A stretch of DNA of 64,000 nt from Fusobacterium sp. (lineage in GTDB: Bacteria; Fusobacteriota; Fusobacteriia; Fusobacteriales; Fusobacteriaceae), in assembly GCF_032477075.1 (NCBI RefSeq), contig NZ_JAWDXO010000023.1, positions 15,372 through 79,371 of the forward strand. Reading direction: 5' to 3'. The position numbers and the translations under genes are program-made. This document shows, in pieces, positions 26,304-34,339 of the stretch (the stretch's first letter is position 1; every line of letters begins with the position of its first letter). The notes beneath the pieces were generated by a model. The model saw nothing but the letters and a program-made list of their open reading frames with translations. It made no database searches and was not told the origin of the DNA.

Positions 26304-28534
26304 GCTGCTTTCTCCTTTTTCATAACCTCTTCCATAAGTTTGTCATAGTTCTCTTTTTCAAAGTATTTATTACCTTCCAGCTTCTTATACTTTTCTATAG
26401 CCTCTTTATAGATTTTTCTAGATTCCTTATACTTTTTATTGCTGAAAAGAGTATCCCCTGTAGTTTCCAGTTTCTTAGTTTCAAGCATATTCTTCATAGT
26501 ATCTATTTTTCCCTTTAAGTATTCCTGCTGTACTGCATTATTTGTATCAGCAGCTATTCCATAAGCTTCCTGATACTTTTCATATGCTAATTGATATTTT
26601 TCATTTTTGAAGAAAAGATCTGCTTCTGTCTGCATAGCATCAGCCATCTTCTGATTATCTTTCAGCTGAACTGAGATATCCTGTGATTTCTTGATTATAG
26701 ATAAAGCTCTTTCATACTCTCCGCTGTCTGCATAAGCTTTCGCTTCATTCAAATATGCTCTGCTTTCTTGGATCAGAGTTTTTCTCATTTCATCTAATCT
26801 CAAGATTTTTTCAGTAACCTCCATTCTTCTTGCTTCATCTCTTAATTCTCCATATATTCCCTTAGCCATTTCAAGATATACTATAGCTCCATTTATATCT
26901 CTTGTTTCCATTTCATAGGCTCTTTTCTCATACATAAGTGCTGTATCATATTTTCTGTTTCTTACTTTTGCCAGACGTTCTGCTTTTTCTGTTACCTCTG
27001 CCAGAAGGTCTATTTTATTGTATTTCAAGAATATTATTTTAGCTTCAAGATAATTTCTTATAGCTCCTTCTACATCATTATCCTGTACCATCATATCAGC
27101 TTCTATTTTCATATCATATGCTACAGCAAGAGCTTTGCTTGCCATTACAGACTCATCTAATTTTTTAGATATCTCATCTATCTTATTATATTTTAAATCT
27201 TTCAGCTGAGGTATTTTACCTTTTCCCTCTTTATATTTTTCCTCTGCTTCTAAAAAATTATTGCTGTTATACAGCTTGTCTCCTTCATTCAGATCTTCAA
27301 GTATACTCTGGAGGAATCCTATCTGCTCTATCTTTTTATCCACAAGAAGTATCTGTTTTCCAAGATTTATATTAGTTATTTTAGGAGAAAAGATAGTCCT
27401 ATATACAATATTTGCTTCTTTTGGACTTATTTCAAGAGCATTATATTCATTTTTACTCAGCTCAAAGGAATTTAATGCTTTTTCAAAATCTCCCTCAGCA
27501 ACTGCTTTTAAACCTTCCTCTTCATAGGTATATGCTCTCTCATATGTTATATCTCTTGTTCTTTTCAAGCTGTATCCTCTGTATAACAGGAATCCTATAA
27601 TAAAGATAATGAAGAGAATTATGAGATATTTTACATAGTTAAATTTAAATTTTTTCTTTCCAGATGGTGAAACCTCATTGATGAATATTCCAGCCAGTGT
27701 ATAATTTGGAACATTATTGCTGCTGTTTTCCTTGATTCTGTCTTCTAAGGAAGCTACCCACTTTCCTACACTGTCAGTTTTTGAAAGTTCAACCTCTATT
27801 TCAGATTCATCCAGATTCTCCCATGCTCCATGTGACATAAGAAGTATTCTGTCACCATCATATAACTGAATTTTTTTTGATATTTCAGGACTGATTCCAT
27901 CTGTTTCACCCATGTTCTGTGTAAGCTTATTCCTCTGACCATGAAATCTTATTTCTTTATAGTCCAGTTGATTAGCCTCGTAAACCAGATGTGCTATTGA
28001 GTCATCTCTTGTTTTTTCCCTCACAATATCATCTCTGATAAGATATAATCTTGCATTCCCTACTGCTCCATATATCATAGATGTATAATCTGTAAGAAAT
28101 ATTGCTATTGAAGCACTCATAGCTCTTTTCTCTCTGCTTCTTTCTCTTATTTCCTCCAATTTTCTATGAGCTTTTAAAATAAGTTTTTTTAAATATCTTC
28201 TTGAAAACTTAGGTTTCTCCAGAAATTGAGCTATTATGCTTTCAGAAATTATCTTTGCCGCCTCTTCTCCCCCTCTTTCCTCATCAAATCCATCTGCCAC
28301 TATCCAGCAGCCGAAATCATTTAATTCAGAATATGCAAAATAGTCACAGTTCACTGGCTGCTTTCCTATTCTGGAAACAAAAGAGGTTATAAATTTACTC
28401 TCTGCCTTTCTTCCACTCATTGCAATTTCAGGGCTTTTTGCTTCAGCATCATTTGATTTTCCTGTTGGAACAAGAGATTTAGCTCTGTTTATATTGGTCT
28501 TTACCCTTTTTGCATCTCTTAAAATATTATTCAT
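26270..28534 (-). CDS. PP2C-like / TM / TPR protein, first copy
   Basis: This is a 754-residue protein with a PP2C-like domain (about 46-286), one membrane helix (about 303-320, YLIILFIIFIIGFLLY), then about 430 residues of TPR-like helical repeats. Retained motifs are NCDYFAY, CWIVADGFDEERGGEEAA and AVGNARLYL. The SDG metal motif is SHG (234-236), and the DN motif is PN near 276, so two metal-binding Asp residues are gone. It may be a weak phosphatase, a different-metal enzyme, or a pseudophosphatase that senses phosphorylation. By topology the PP2C part should face the cytoplasm; the TPR part would then be periplasmic. It is coupled to the FHA gene upstream and the kinase downstream. Confidence 0.8.
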   Translation of the reverse strand: MNNILRDAKRVKTNINRAKSLVPTGKSNDAEAKSPEIAMSGRKAESKFITSFVSRIGKQPVNCDYFAYSELNDFGCWIVADGFDEERGGEEAAKIISESIIAQFLEKPKFSRRYLKKLILKAHRKLEEIRERSREKRAMSASIAIFLTDYTSMIYGAVGNARLYLIRDDIVREKTRDDSIAHLVYEANQLDYKEIRFHGQRNKLTQNMGETDGISPEISKKIQLYDGDRILLMSHGAWENLDESEIEVELSKTDSVGKWVASLEDRIKENSSNNVPNYTLAGIFINEVSPSGKKKFKFNYVKYLIILFIIFIIGFLLYRGYSLKRTRDITYERAYTYEEEGLKAVAEGDFEKALNSFELSKNEYNALEISPKEANIVYRTIFSPKITNINLGKQILLVDKKIEQIGFLQSILEDLNEGDKLYNSNNFLEAEEKYKEGKGKIPQLKDLKYNKIDEISKKLDESVMASKALAVAYDMKIEADMMVQDNDVEGAIRNYLEAKIIFLKYNKIDLLAEVTEKAERLAKVRNRKYDTALMYEKRAYEMETRDINGAIVYLEMAKGIYGELRDEARRMEVTEKILRLDEMRKTLIQESRAYLNEAKAYADSGEYERALSIIKKSQDISVQLKDNQKMADAMQTEADLFFKNEKYQLAYEKYQEAYGIAADTNNAVQQEYLKGKIDTMKNMLETKKLETTGDTLFSNKKYKESRKIYKEAIEKYKKLEGNKYFEKENYDKLMEEVMKKEKAAWKESNWIPFF

Positions 28535-28543
28535 ATTTTTCCC

Positions 28544-29074
28544 CTACTCTTTATCTATTTTCCAATCAAATTCTTCTCCACATAATGCAACAAATACAAA
28601 TTTTGAAGTTCCCATTTCTATTACATCAAATGAAGAAAGTTTCATTGGAGCATATACTGCCTCTCCCTGTACATAAACAATTCCATTTCCATCTCCTGGA
28701 GTTATTACAAATTCTCTATTTTTAGGGTTATAAGCTATGATTGCATGATTTTTTCTTGATATGTTGTTATCTCCCTCTAGGGAGATATCCATTTCAGGAG
28801 CTCTTCCTATGAAGTTCTTTTCTGATTTAAGTTTGAAATCCTTTCCCTTTTCATAACCATTGAAACATACCAGCCATCCTACAACTGGGTCTACAGCTAA
28901 TTCATTTGCCCAGTAGGCAACAGTTTTATCATCTTCAACATCTACCTGGTCCATAGGTATTTCTTCTCTTACAGCTATATCTTCAAGTCTGTCAGTATTA
29001 TTGCAATATGGACACTCCTTATACCTAGCTGCATTATATACATGTCCGTTTTCACATCTTTCTAATTTCATCAT
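28544..29074 (-). CDS. Zinc-ribbon / FHA-domain protein
   Basis: This is a 176-residue cytoplasmic protein. Residues 5-25 hold four ligands in the style of a zinc ribbon (RCENGHVYNAARYKECPYC). Residues ~85-160 are an FHA domain with GR (FIGRAPEMDISL), SRKNHA and GDGNG, the residues that read phospho-threonine. It probably docks onto a protein phosphorylated by the co-encoded kinase. A ribosome site GGAGG lies ten bases before ATG 29074. The gene sits between the membrane FHA gene and the PP2C-TPR gene with short gaps. Confidence 0.85.
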   Translation of the reverse strand: MMKLERCENGHVYNAARYKECPYCNNTDRLEDIAVREEIPMDQVDVEDDKTVAYWANELAVDPVVGWLVCFNGYEKGKDFKLKSEKNFIGRAPEMDISLEGDNNISRKNHAIIAYNPKNREFVITPGDGNGIVYVQGEAVYAPMKLSSFDVIEMGTSKFVFVALCGEEFDWKIDKE

Positions 29075-29111
29075 ATTCTCTTTCCTCCAATTTTTTTATT
29101 TTCATTGATAT

Positions 29112-29774
29112 TTATTTTACAAGCAGAGCCACTGTTGATATATATATGATATCTCCACTCTGCACTTTTACTGGTGCATTCCCTATTTTTATTTTTCTGT
29201 TATCTGCATATCTTTGTATTCCTGTGCCATTTAATGAGCCTAAATCTTCCACAAACCACCCATTGTCACTTTTATTTAATATTGCATGTCTTTTGCTTAT
29301 CAATGAAGAATATGCAGTTTCTCCAAGATTTATATCCACTCTCATTCTTGCACTTTTTCCAATTATCATAGAATTAGCCTTTCCAACTGGCCATGTTTTA
29401 ATGTCATATCCTTCTTCATTTTTAAGTATGACATGAGTTATATTGTTTCTTGACTGTTCTCTTTTATCCTCTATGCTTTTTACAATTCTTGAATCCCTTA
29501 CAAACTGAGATTTTTCATACATAATCAAATCTCTTTTCAACTTCCAGCTGTAATAAAAAAGATCAGCTATAACAAATCCCATTATCATCATTGAAATTAT
29601 TATCAGTATCTCCTTTGAAAAATGGAAATAATAAACTAATCCAAATGAAGCTATAAGAACTATTCCCCAGAAAATATAATTTACTTTTCTCTCTTTTATC
29701 TCACTTTTCCGCATTTCTTTCTTTTGATATTTTTTTATTTCTCTCTTTAATTTCCAATTCTTTAAAAATTTCAT
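29112..29774 (-). CDS. Membrane-anchored FHA-domain protein
   Basis: This is a 220-residue protein with two membrane helices near residues 33-75 (NYIFWGIVLIASFGLVYYF and IIISMMIMGFVIADLFYY) and a C-terminal cytoplasmic FHA domain at about 128-215. The FHA signature is IIGKSARMRVDI, ISKRHAIL and DLGSLNGTGI; the usual GR is GK. Its start overlaps the J-domain gene stop (ATGA). It could be the membrane recruitment point for the phosphorylated complex, the role played by Fha1/TagH in type VI systems. Confidence 0.85.
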   Translation of the reverse strand: MKFLKNWKLKREIKKYQKKEMRKSEIKERKVNYIFWGIVLIASFGLVYYFHFSKEILIIISMMIMGFVIADLFYYSWKLKRDLIMYEKSQFVRDSRIVKSIEDKREQSRNNITHVILKNEEGYDIKTWPVGKANSMIIGKSARMRVDINLGETAYSSLISKRHAILNKSDNGWFVEDLGSLNGTGIQRYADNRKIKIGNAPVKVQSGDIIYISTVALLVK

Positions 29775-30217
29775 TTTTTCTTCCTCCCATTAACTGAAAA
29801 AAAAGATTCAAACATATTGTTTGTCTGTTCTTTCATTTTGCTATCCCCTTTTTCTGCTGATTTTCTCTCTGGATCGAAAAATTTTCCAAACATACTATTC
29901 ATTCCCTCTTTGGTAAATTTTTCATAGATATCTCCATATCCCTCCTGCTCACTTTTTGATTTAGTTTTCTTATTTTTTCCATATCCATTTTTTGATTCTG
30001 CCATTTTGTCATATTCATTTCTTTTTTCATCATCACTAAGAATAGTATATGCATCATTTATTTCTCTAAATCTTTTTTCAGCCTCTGCCTTTTCTTTTTC
30101 AGATGCATTTACCATTCTATCTGGATGATATTTTTTAGCCAGTTCTCTATATTTCTTTTTTATTTCATCTTTTCCAGAATTAATATTTACCCCAAGTATT
30201 TCATACAAACTTTTCAT
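29771..30217 (-). CDS. J-domain co-chaperone of the CIS block
   Basis: This is a 148-residue protein with a complete N-terminal J domain: MKSLYEILGVN, then YRELAKKYHPDR with the HPD tripeptide at 31-33, then FREINDAYTILSDDEKRNEYD. The C-terminal half is charged and lacks the Gly/Phe and zinc-finger regions of DnaJ. J domains stimulate Hsp70 ATPases, and an Hsp70-like ATPase is four genes downstream. It is probably a dedicated co-chaperone that picks the client, whose identity is unknown. Confidence 0.9.
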   Translation of the reverse strand: MKSLYEILGVNINSGKDEIKKKYRELAKKYHPDRMVNASEKEKAEAEKRFREINDAYTILSDDEKRNEYDKMAESKNGYGKNKKTKSKSEQEGYGDIYEKFTKEGMNSMFGKFFDPERKSAEKGDSKMKEQTNNMFESFFSVNGRKKK

Positions 30218-30221
30218 TCCA

Positions 30222-31001
30222 TCACTCCACCATCATCAGATTTTTCTTTTTAATATTATTGTTTTTTATAAATCTGCTGTTTTTCATATTGTTATATATT
30301 TCTCTAAGACACTCATATATTTTCTGATTATCTCCCTGAGAGCAGTCTTCCCTTATTTTTCTCTTTATATATGAATTAAGCAGATCTCTGGATACATAAT
30401 CATTCAATGCCATACTGCAGAAAACTTCATCTAGAGTTTCCATCTCTTTTTCATCAAATATTCTTTCAGCATACATCTTTAAAAGTTTGGCAGAAAAAGA
30501 ATTCCCTGAAGCTGTACTTGTAATCTTATATATTTCATTTACAATATTGTATTCTTTATCTATTCCTGTAAAAATTGAAGGATTTCTTATTTCAGCTCCT
30601 TCTCTTCTTTTAATTCTTACCAGTTCCATTTCATTATTCTGACATTTATAATTGCTTACAAACTGTATTTCCATAGAATATTTTTCATATTTTCCTTTCT
30701 CCACCTCTGCTGGAGGAAGGAATTTTATCTTTAACATATAATCTCCATCTTCTATGGGAATTTCTATTTTCAATTTTTCCTTTATCTTGTAATAAAATTT
30801 ATTGTATTTGATAACCCCTGGTGTAATATATAAAATTTCATTTTCTGTATAAGTTTCAATACCACAAATAACCCCATCAGAATATTTATCATATGATAAA
30901 GAATAATATTCGTATGGAGTTTCCCTCATGTTGTCTAAAACTTCTTTATCCAGTATATTCCCTCGTCTGAATATAGGAATTTTATTTTCTATTGTTATCA
31001 A
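30222..31001 (-). CDS. Candidate baseplate/adaptor protein
   Basis: This is a 259-residue soluble protein. The first ~100 residues are strand-rich (RRGNILDKEVLDNMRETPYE, GVICGIETYTEN, ILYITPGVIKYNKFYYKI), and the pattern of a ligand-binding jelly or adaptor followed by a helical C-terminus recalls TssK-type or phage adaptor proteins. That is inference only. The C-terminal ~90 residues are helical. The start is TTG 31001 with GGGGGAAG upstream. It is the first gene after the tube and its stem-loops, an expected place for a baseplate part. Confidence 0.5.
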   Translation of the reverse strand: MITIENKIPIFRRGNILDKEVLDNMRETPYEYYSLSYDKYSDGVICGIETYTENEILYITPGVIKYNKFYYKIKEKLKIEIPIEDGDYMLKIKFLPPAEVEKGKYEKYSMEIQFVSNYKCQNNEMELVRIKRREGAEIRNPSIFTGIDKEYNIVNEIYKITSTASGNSFSAKLLKMYAERIFDEKEMETLDEVFCSMALNDYVSRDLLNSYIKRKIREDCSQGDNQKIYECLREIYNNMKNSRFIKNNNIKKKNLMMVE

Positions 31002-31026
31002 AATTCTTCCCCCTTGATTTTATGTT

Positions 31027-31095
31027 CTCTTTATTCTTCCAACTAATTCATTAATTGAAAGAATAAAGAGTTGGAGAAAAATAATTTTCCTCCAA
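31027..31095 (-). other. Tandem stem-loops between tube gene and the rest of the operon
   Basis: CTCTTTATTCTT at 31027-31038 pairs perfectly over 12 bp with 31059-31070. Beside it, TTGGAGAAAA at 31071-31080 pairs with TTTTCCTCCAA at 31085-31095 with one bulge. CTTCCAACT at 31036-31044 could also pair with 31069-31076, so the two forms may compete. The place, right after sheath and tube, fits attenuation or mRNA processing that keeps those two products abundant. Confidence 0.65.
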
Positions 31096-31112
31096 CTGCA
31101 ATATGGCTGATA

Positions 31113-31547
31113 TTATTCTTCAGCTGCGTAACCACCTTCGATAGTTACAGTTTCTATTTTTTCTTTCTTTTGTTTAAAAATAGCTTTAAACTCTCCTACT
31201 CCCCCTTTATCATTATAGTCTTCACTATAATCAAGGATAAAAGCATTTGGTAAATCTATTTTTCTAACTACTACACTTCCAGAAATAACTTCCAAAGTAA
31301 GTTCTCTGTAAGCGTCTGAGCTTTCAGCAGGTATCAATGACCATTTAGCCATTTTTTTAGTATCATCTGCCTCTTCCCCATTTACAGGAGTTATTATTTT
31401 TCCATTTACTTCTAATATGACCCCCAAGTCACTAGCTCTTGCGTTTGAATCATCTGGAGTATCAGAAAGATATTTAACAGTAGTAATATTATCCATTCCT
31501 AAATTGATCTCCTCATTTTTCCCTTTGATTTTAAGATTGAATCCCAT
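31113..31547 (-). CDS. Hcp-like tail-tube protein
   Basis: This is a 144-residue strand-rich protein with the size and style of contractile-system tube subunits. It lies directly downstream of the sheath gene, the usual sheath-tube order. The sequence (MGFNLKIKGKNEEINLGMDN, KWSLIPAESSDAYRELTLEV, FILDYSEDYNDKGGVGEF) reminds me of small proteins found beside similar kinase/FHA clusters in Clostridia, some carrying misleading protease-type annotations. Subunits would form hexameric rings stacked inside the sheath. AAAAGGAG precedes ATG 31547. Homology to Hcp itself is too weak to see by eye, so the call leans on size, fold pattern and position. Confidence 0.7.
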   Translation of the reverse strand: MGFNLKIKGKNEEINLGMDNITTVKYLSDTPDDSNARASDLGVILEVNGKIITPVNGEEADDTKKMAKWSLIPAESSDAYRELTLEVISGSVVVRKIDLPNAFILDYSEDYNDKGGVGEFKAIFKQKKEKIETVTIEGGYAAEE

Positions 31548-31562
31548 GTAATCATCTCCTTT

Positions 31563-31650
31563 TTATTTTGATTAGGTCTCCCTAATTTTTAGTTATCTCA
31601 AATGTAATTCTTTATACCTTCATTGAAATTAATATATAAATAATAACTGC
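31563..31650 (-). repeat. Degenerate copy of the sheath gene 3' end
   Basis: This ~88-bp stretch repeats 31665-31752, which holds the last ~22 codons and stop of the sheath gene plus the trailing TAATCAAAATAAAA. The copy can be read as LYINFNEGIKNY before a stop, against LHINFNGDVKNL in the true gene. It is a relic of a tandem duplication or recombination event. Confidence 0.8.
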
Positions 31651-31675
31651 ATTTTTTTATTTTGATTAAATGTCT

Positions 31676-33826
31676 CTAATTTTTAGTTATTTCAAGTGTA
31701 AGATTTTTTACATCTCCATTAAAATTAATATGTAAGTGGCAGTTATCTCCCTCTATATTTACTGATATGTCATCTCCAGGCTGAAGTATAGAATTTACAC
31801 ATTCCTGATTTGAAAGCCATCTATTTTTCTGACTTGTTGGTTTGTTGCTGAAAAAATCTTTTATTTTATCCTCTTTAAAATCTGTTGTAAGGAATCTCAA
31901 TACTCTTTCTATATATGTAGTTGCCACAGTCTTATACATAGGTTCAAATACCCCATCTTCATTAGTTGCTAAAGTTCTTGCCTTGTATACTGTGATATTA
32001 TTTATAAGTCTTCCTCCATGCTGTACATTATCTGAAGAAAATATAAATCCAAAATTATTTCTGTTAATGCTGTCTTTAGTTGCAATAGTATATCCAGTTA
32101 TTTCTTTTGACATACTTGTAACTATCTTAAAGCTGTTGTCTTTTTCTTCTATGTTTATTCTTACTCCTGGTTCTTTCAAGTCAGTCTTTTTAAATCTCTT
32201 TCTCAAATAGTCTGGACACTGCTGAGCTGCTGTTATTCCTGCTGCTACATAAGAGCTTTCTATGTATACTCCTTCTATCCAGAATTTAACTAGTTCATTT
32301 TTATCAAATTCTGCCAAGTTAGATTCTTCTGCTTTAAGTTTATAATCCAGTATTACACTTGACTTCTCTTTCGGTATTATAGTAAAGTTAGGAACACAAG
32401 GAATTAAATATTGAGAAAAATCTCTATATTGAAGATTTTTAGTTTTCTCTACATACTTTCCTATTCCAGTAGTTGCCAGATTATTAAATGTAGTCTCATC
32501 AGTTCCTATCACACTGAAAAAGCTTGTAATTTTATATTGAGCAAGTATAGACATAAGCACCTGAAGGTTTTCATTTGTGTTGACACTCTTTTTCTGTACT
32601 TTGGTAGTTCCTTTAAATCTCTGTCTGATATTTTTGCTGTCATCAATTTCATCCAGATTGATGCTTGGAATAATTGCATACCAGATAGTATTTTCAAAAT
32701 CATTTTTCTGATTGACAGTATTTAAGTATAGTTCCAATGCCTGTTTATTTTCACCTTTTAAAAGCATTTCAAGTTTATTGTTTACTACTAAAAGAGTGGG
32801 CTTCATTCCATTAAGATCTTTATCATACTGTTCAAAGAATACTTTTACTCCTAATAATTTTTCCATAAGAGGTTTTATTGTCTTTATAAAATCTTCCTGT
32901 GCTTCCTTGTAGAATGTTAAATACTGATTATAATTTTTTACTTCTCTTTCTACATCTATTTCTTCTATTACTGTAGGAAGAGGAACAAAAGTTCTCACTA
33001 CTAAATTTTTTACATAATCATTTGGCTCTTCATTGACTTCTTCAAAATCTTCTTCAAAATATTGAGCTAGAAGTTGATTATGCTGATTAGATGCCACAGT
33101 TAATGCTGTACTCTTTTTTGATTTTTCTTCAATTATTTTAAGTTCCCCATGCTCATCCATAGTAAGCATTCCAATTTTTATTTCCTCTGCTTTTCCGCCA
33201 TTTTCACTCTGTCCTATCAATACTCTTGTTTTAATATCTTCAATAGCCAGAGGGAGCATTCCAAGAATGTTGTTATAACTTTCCCCTGCTTTAGAAAATG
33301 CTATATTTAATTTATCTGCATATTCAAGCTTTGTTGGATCCTCTTCTTCTAATGATTCATATTTATCATGAAGATAAGCTATTTCCTTTCTTAACTGCTT
33401 TATATCATCCATTACTTTTTTAGGAGAAAGCATATTTAAAATTTCTTTAAAATTAAAGTCAACATTTTTGCTTCCATTAACTTTTTTACTGTCCAGTAAT
33501 GTTATAAGCATTTTAAAAAATGTATTTTCCATATTTATTGGTATTTCAGTAATACAGTTATCTGGAATTCCATTTGGTTTTTCCAGACTGTATCTTACCT
33601 TTTGACTTGCTGCATTAAAAAAACTGTAAACTTTAGGCTCAAATTTTGTTAGAAACTCTTTGAAATTTCTTACTAGAAGATGTTCATGAATCTCCCTGAT
33701 TTTTTCATCATCTAAACTTGTTATATTGTTACCACTTCCCACAAGAGTCAATAAATCCAGTTTTTCACTGTTGATCTCTTCAAACAGAATTGTTCTGTTT
33801 GTTTGTTCAAAAATACTTTTAGACAT
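31676..33826 (-). CDS. Contractile sheath protein (single-chain, TssBC/gp18-like)
   Basis: This is a 716-residue soluble protein and the first gene of the block. Its length fits a one-chain sheath subunit, in contrast to the two-gene TssB/TssC form. Residues 1-270 are mostly helical. The region ~280-640 has alternating strands (VRTFVPLPTVIEEIDVE, IWYAIIPSINLD, KITSFFSVIGTD). The C-terminal ~80 residues (TYIERVLRFLTTDFKED) end in a strand pair (CHLHINFNGDVKNLTLEI), as needed for handshake between sheath rings. The identification rests on position before the tube, size, strand pattern and the spike/tip genes downstream; I see no single diagnostic motif. AGAGGTGG precedes ATG 33826. Confidence 0.68.
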   Translation of the reverse strand: MSKSIFEQTNRTILFEEINSEKLDLLTLVGSGNNITSLDDEKIREIHEHLLVRNFKEFLTKFEPKVYSFFNAASQKVRYSLEKPNGIPDNCITEIPINMENTFFKMLITLLDSKKVNGSKNVDFNFKEILNMLSPKKVMDDIKQLRKEIAYLHDKYESLEEEDPTKLEYADKLNIAFSKAGESYNNILGMLPLAIEDIKTRVLIGQSENGGKAEEIKIGMLTMDEHGELKIIEEKSKKSTALTVASNQHNQLLAQYFEEDFEEVNEEPNDYVKNLVVRTFVPLPTVIEEIDVEREVKNYNQYLTFYKEAQEDFIKTIKPLMEKLLGVKVFFEQYDKDLNGMKPTLLVVNNKLEMLLKGENKQALELYLNTVNQKNDFENTIWYAIIPSINLDEIDDSKNIRQRFKGTTKVQKKSVNTNENLQVLMSILAQYKITSFFSVIGTDETTFNNLATTGIGKYVEKTKNLQYRDFSQYLIPCVPNFTIIPKEKSSVILDYKLKAEESNLAEFDKNELVKFWIEGVYIESSYVAAGITAAQQCPDYLRKRFKKTDLKEPGVRINIEEKDNSFKIVTSMSKEITGYTIATKDSINRNNFGFIFSSDNVQHGGRLINNITVYKARTLATNEDGVFEPMYKTVATTYIERVLRFLTTDFKEDKIKDFFSNKPTSQKNRWLSNQECVNSILQPGDDISVNIEGDNCHLHINFNGDVKNLTLEITKN

Positions 33827-33887
33827 ATTCCACCTCTTTTTGTTTTATTTTAAAATATCTTTGATTTTTAAATTTTATTTGATTTTC

Positions 33888-33917
33888 ATTATATCAATAA
33901 TCTATCATACCAGTCAA
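33888..33917 (-). promoter_or_regulatory. Sigma-70-type promoter of the CIS operon
   Basis: On the minus strand, TTGACT (33912-33917) and TATAAT (33888-33893) are separated by 18 bases, about 60 bases upstream of the sheath start. The motif ACTGGTATG (33906-33914) overlaps the -35 and recurs at 34100-34108. Confidence 0.75.
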
Positions 33918-34273
33918 ATTTTGAATTTCATTTAATTAAAATGTAATTTTTTAGTTGTCATACATATCTTTTTTACGAATTAATATAGAAATTGTTTGTA
34001 AAAAATTTGTTTTTTTTTGAAGAAAATATTACTTTTTTATTTTTCTATAATAAGTTATAAAGTTCCTTTATTTCTTTTTTTAAAGCAAATAGTACCAACC
34101 ATACCAGTTAGGAAAAATTTTTTGCTTTTTTTTGAAATAAATTACATTTTTTTAAAGTGTACTTATTAAAAATACAATTGTATTTATTTTTTAAGAAGAT
34201 TTAATCGAATATCCTCTTTTATCCCTAATGATTTAATTTTCTTTTCAGCAGATTAATTTAAAATTTTGGCAAT
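33918..34273. other. Very AT-rich leader region upstream of the CIS operon
   Basis: No gene is visible. It holds long A and T runs and a second ACTGGTATG copy at 34100-34108, next to TTGGTACTA on the same strand. Such a region may bend and bind a regulator. Confidence 0.45.
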
Positions 34274-34328
34274 AAAAAAAGAGACTGGAAAAACCAATAA
34301 AATAAATTACTGATTCTTTCCAGCCTCT
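34274..34328 (-). terminator. Terminator of nrdDG
   Basis: On the minus strand AGAGGCTGGAAA (34317-34328) pairs with TTTCCAGTCTCT (34280-34291), one pair being G-U, followed by seven T. Confidence 0.85.
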
Positions 34329-34339
34329 TGCTATATATT

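Noticed and set aside
31842..32210. Plus-strand open frame within the sheath gene
   Set aside because: Antisense shadow without ribosome site or protein-like motifs.
6786..33826. Prophage
   Set aside because: No terminase, portal, capsid, integrase, holin or lysin gene, and no tape-measure protein; kinase, FHA and Hsp70 genes are not phage genes.
6786..33826. Canonical type VI secretion system
   Set aside because: No TssJ, TssL, TssM, ClpV or TssE is recognisable, and the sheath would be one chain instead of TssB plus TssC.
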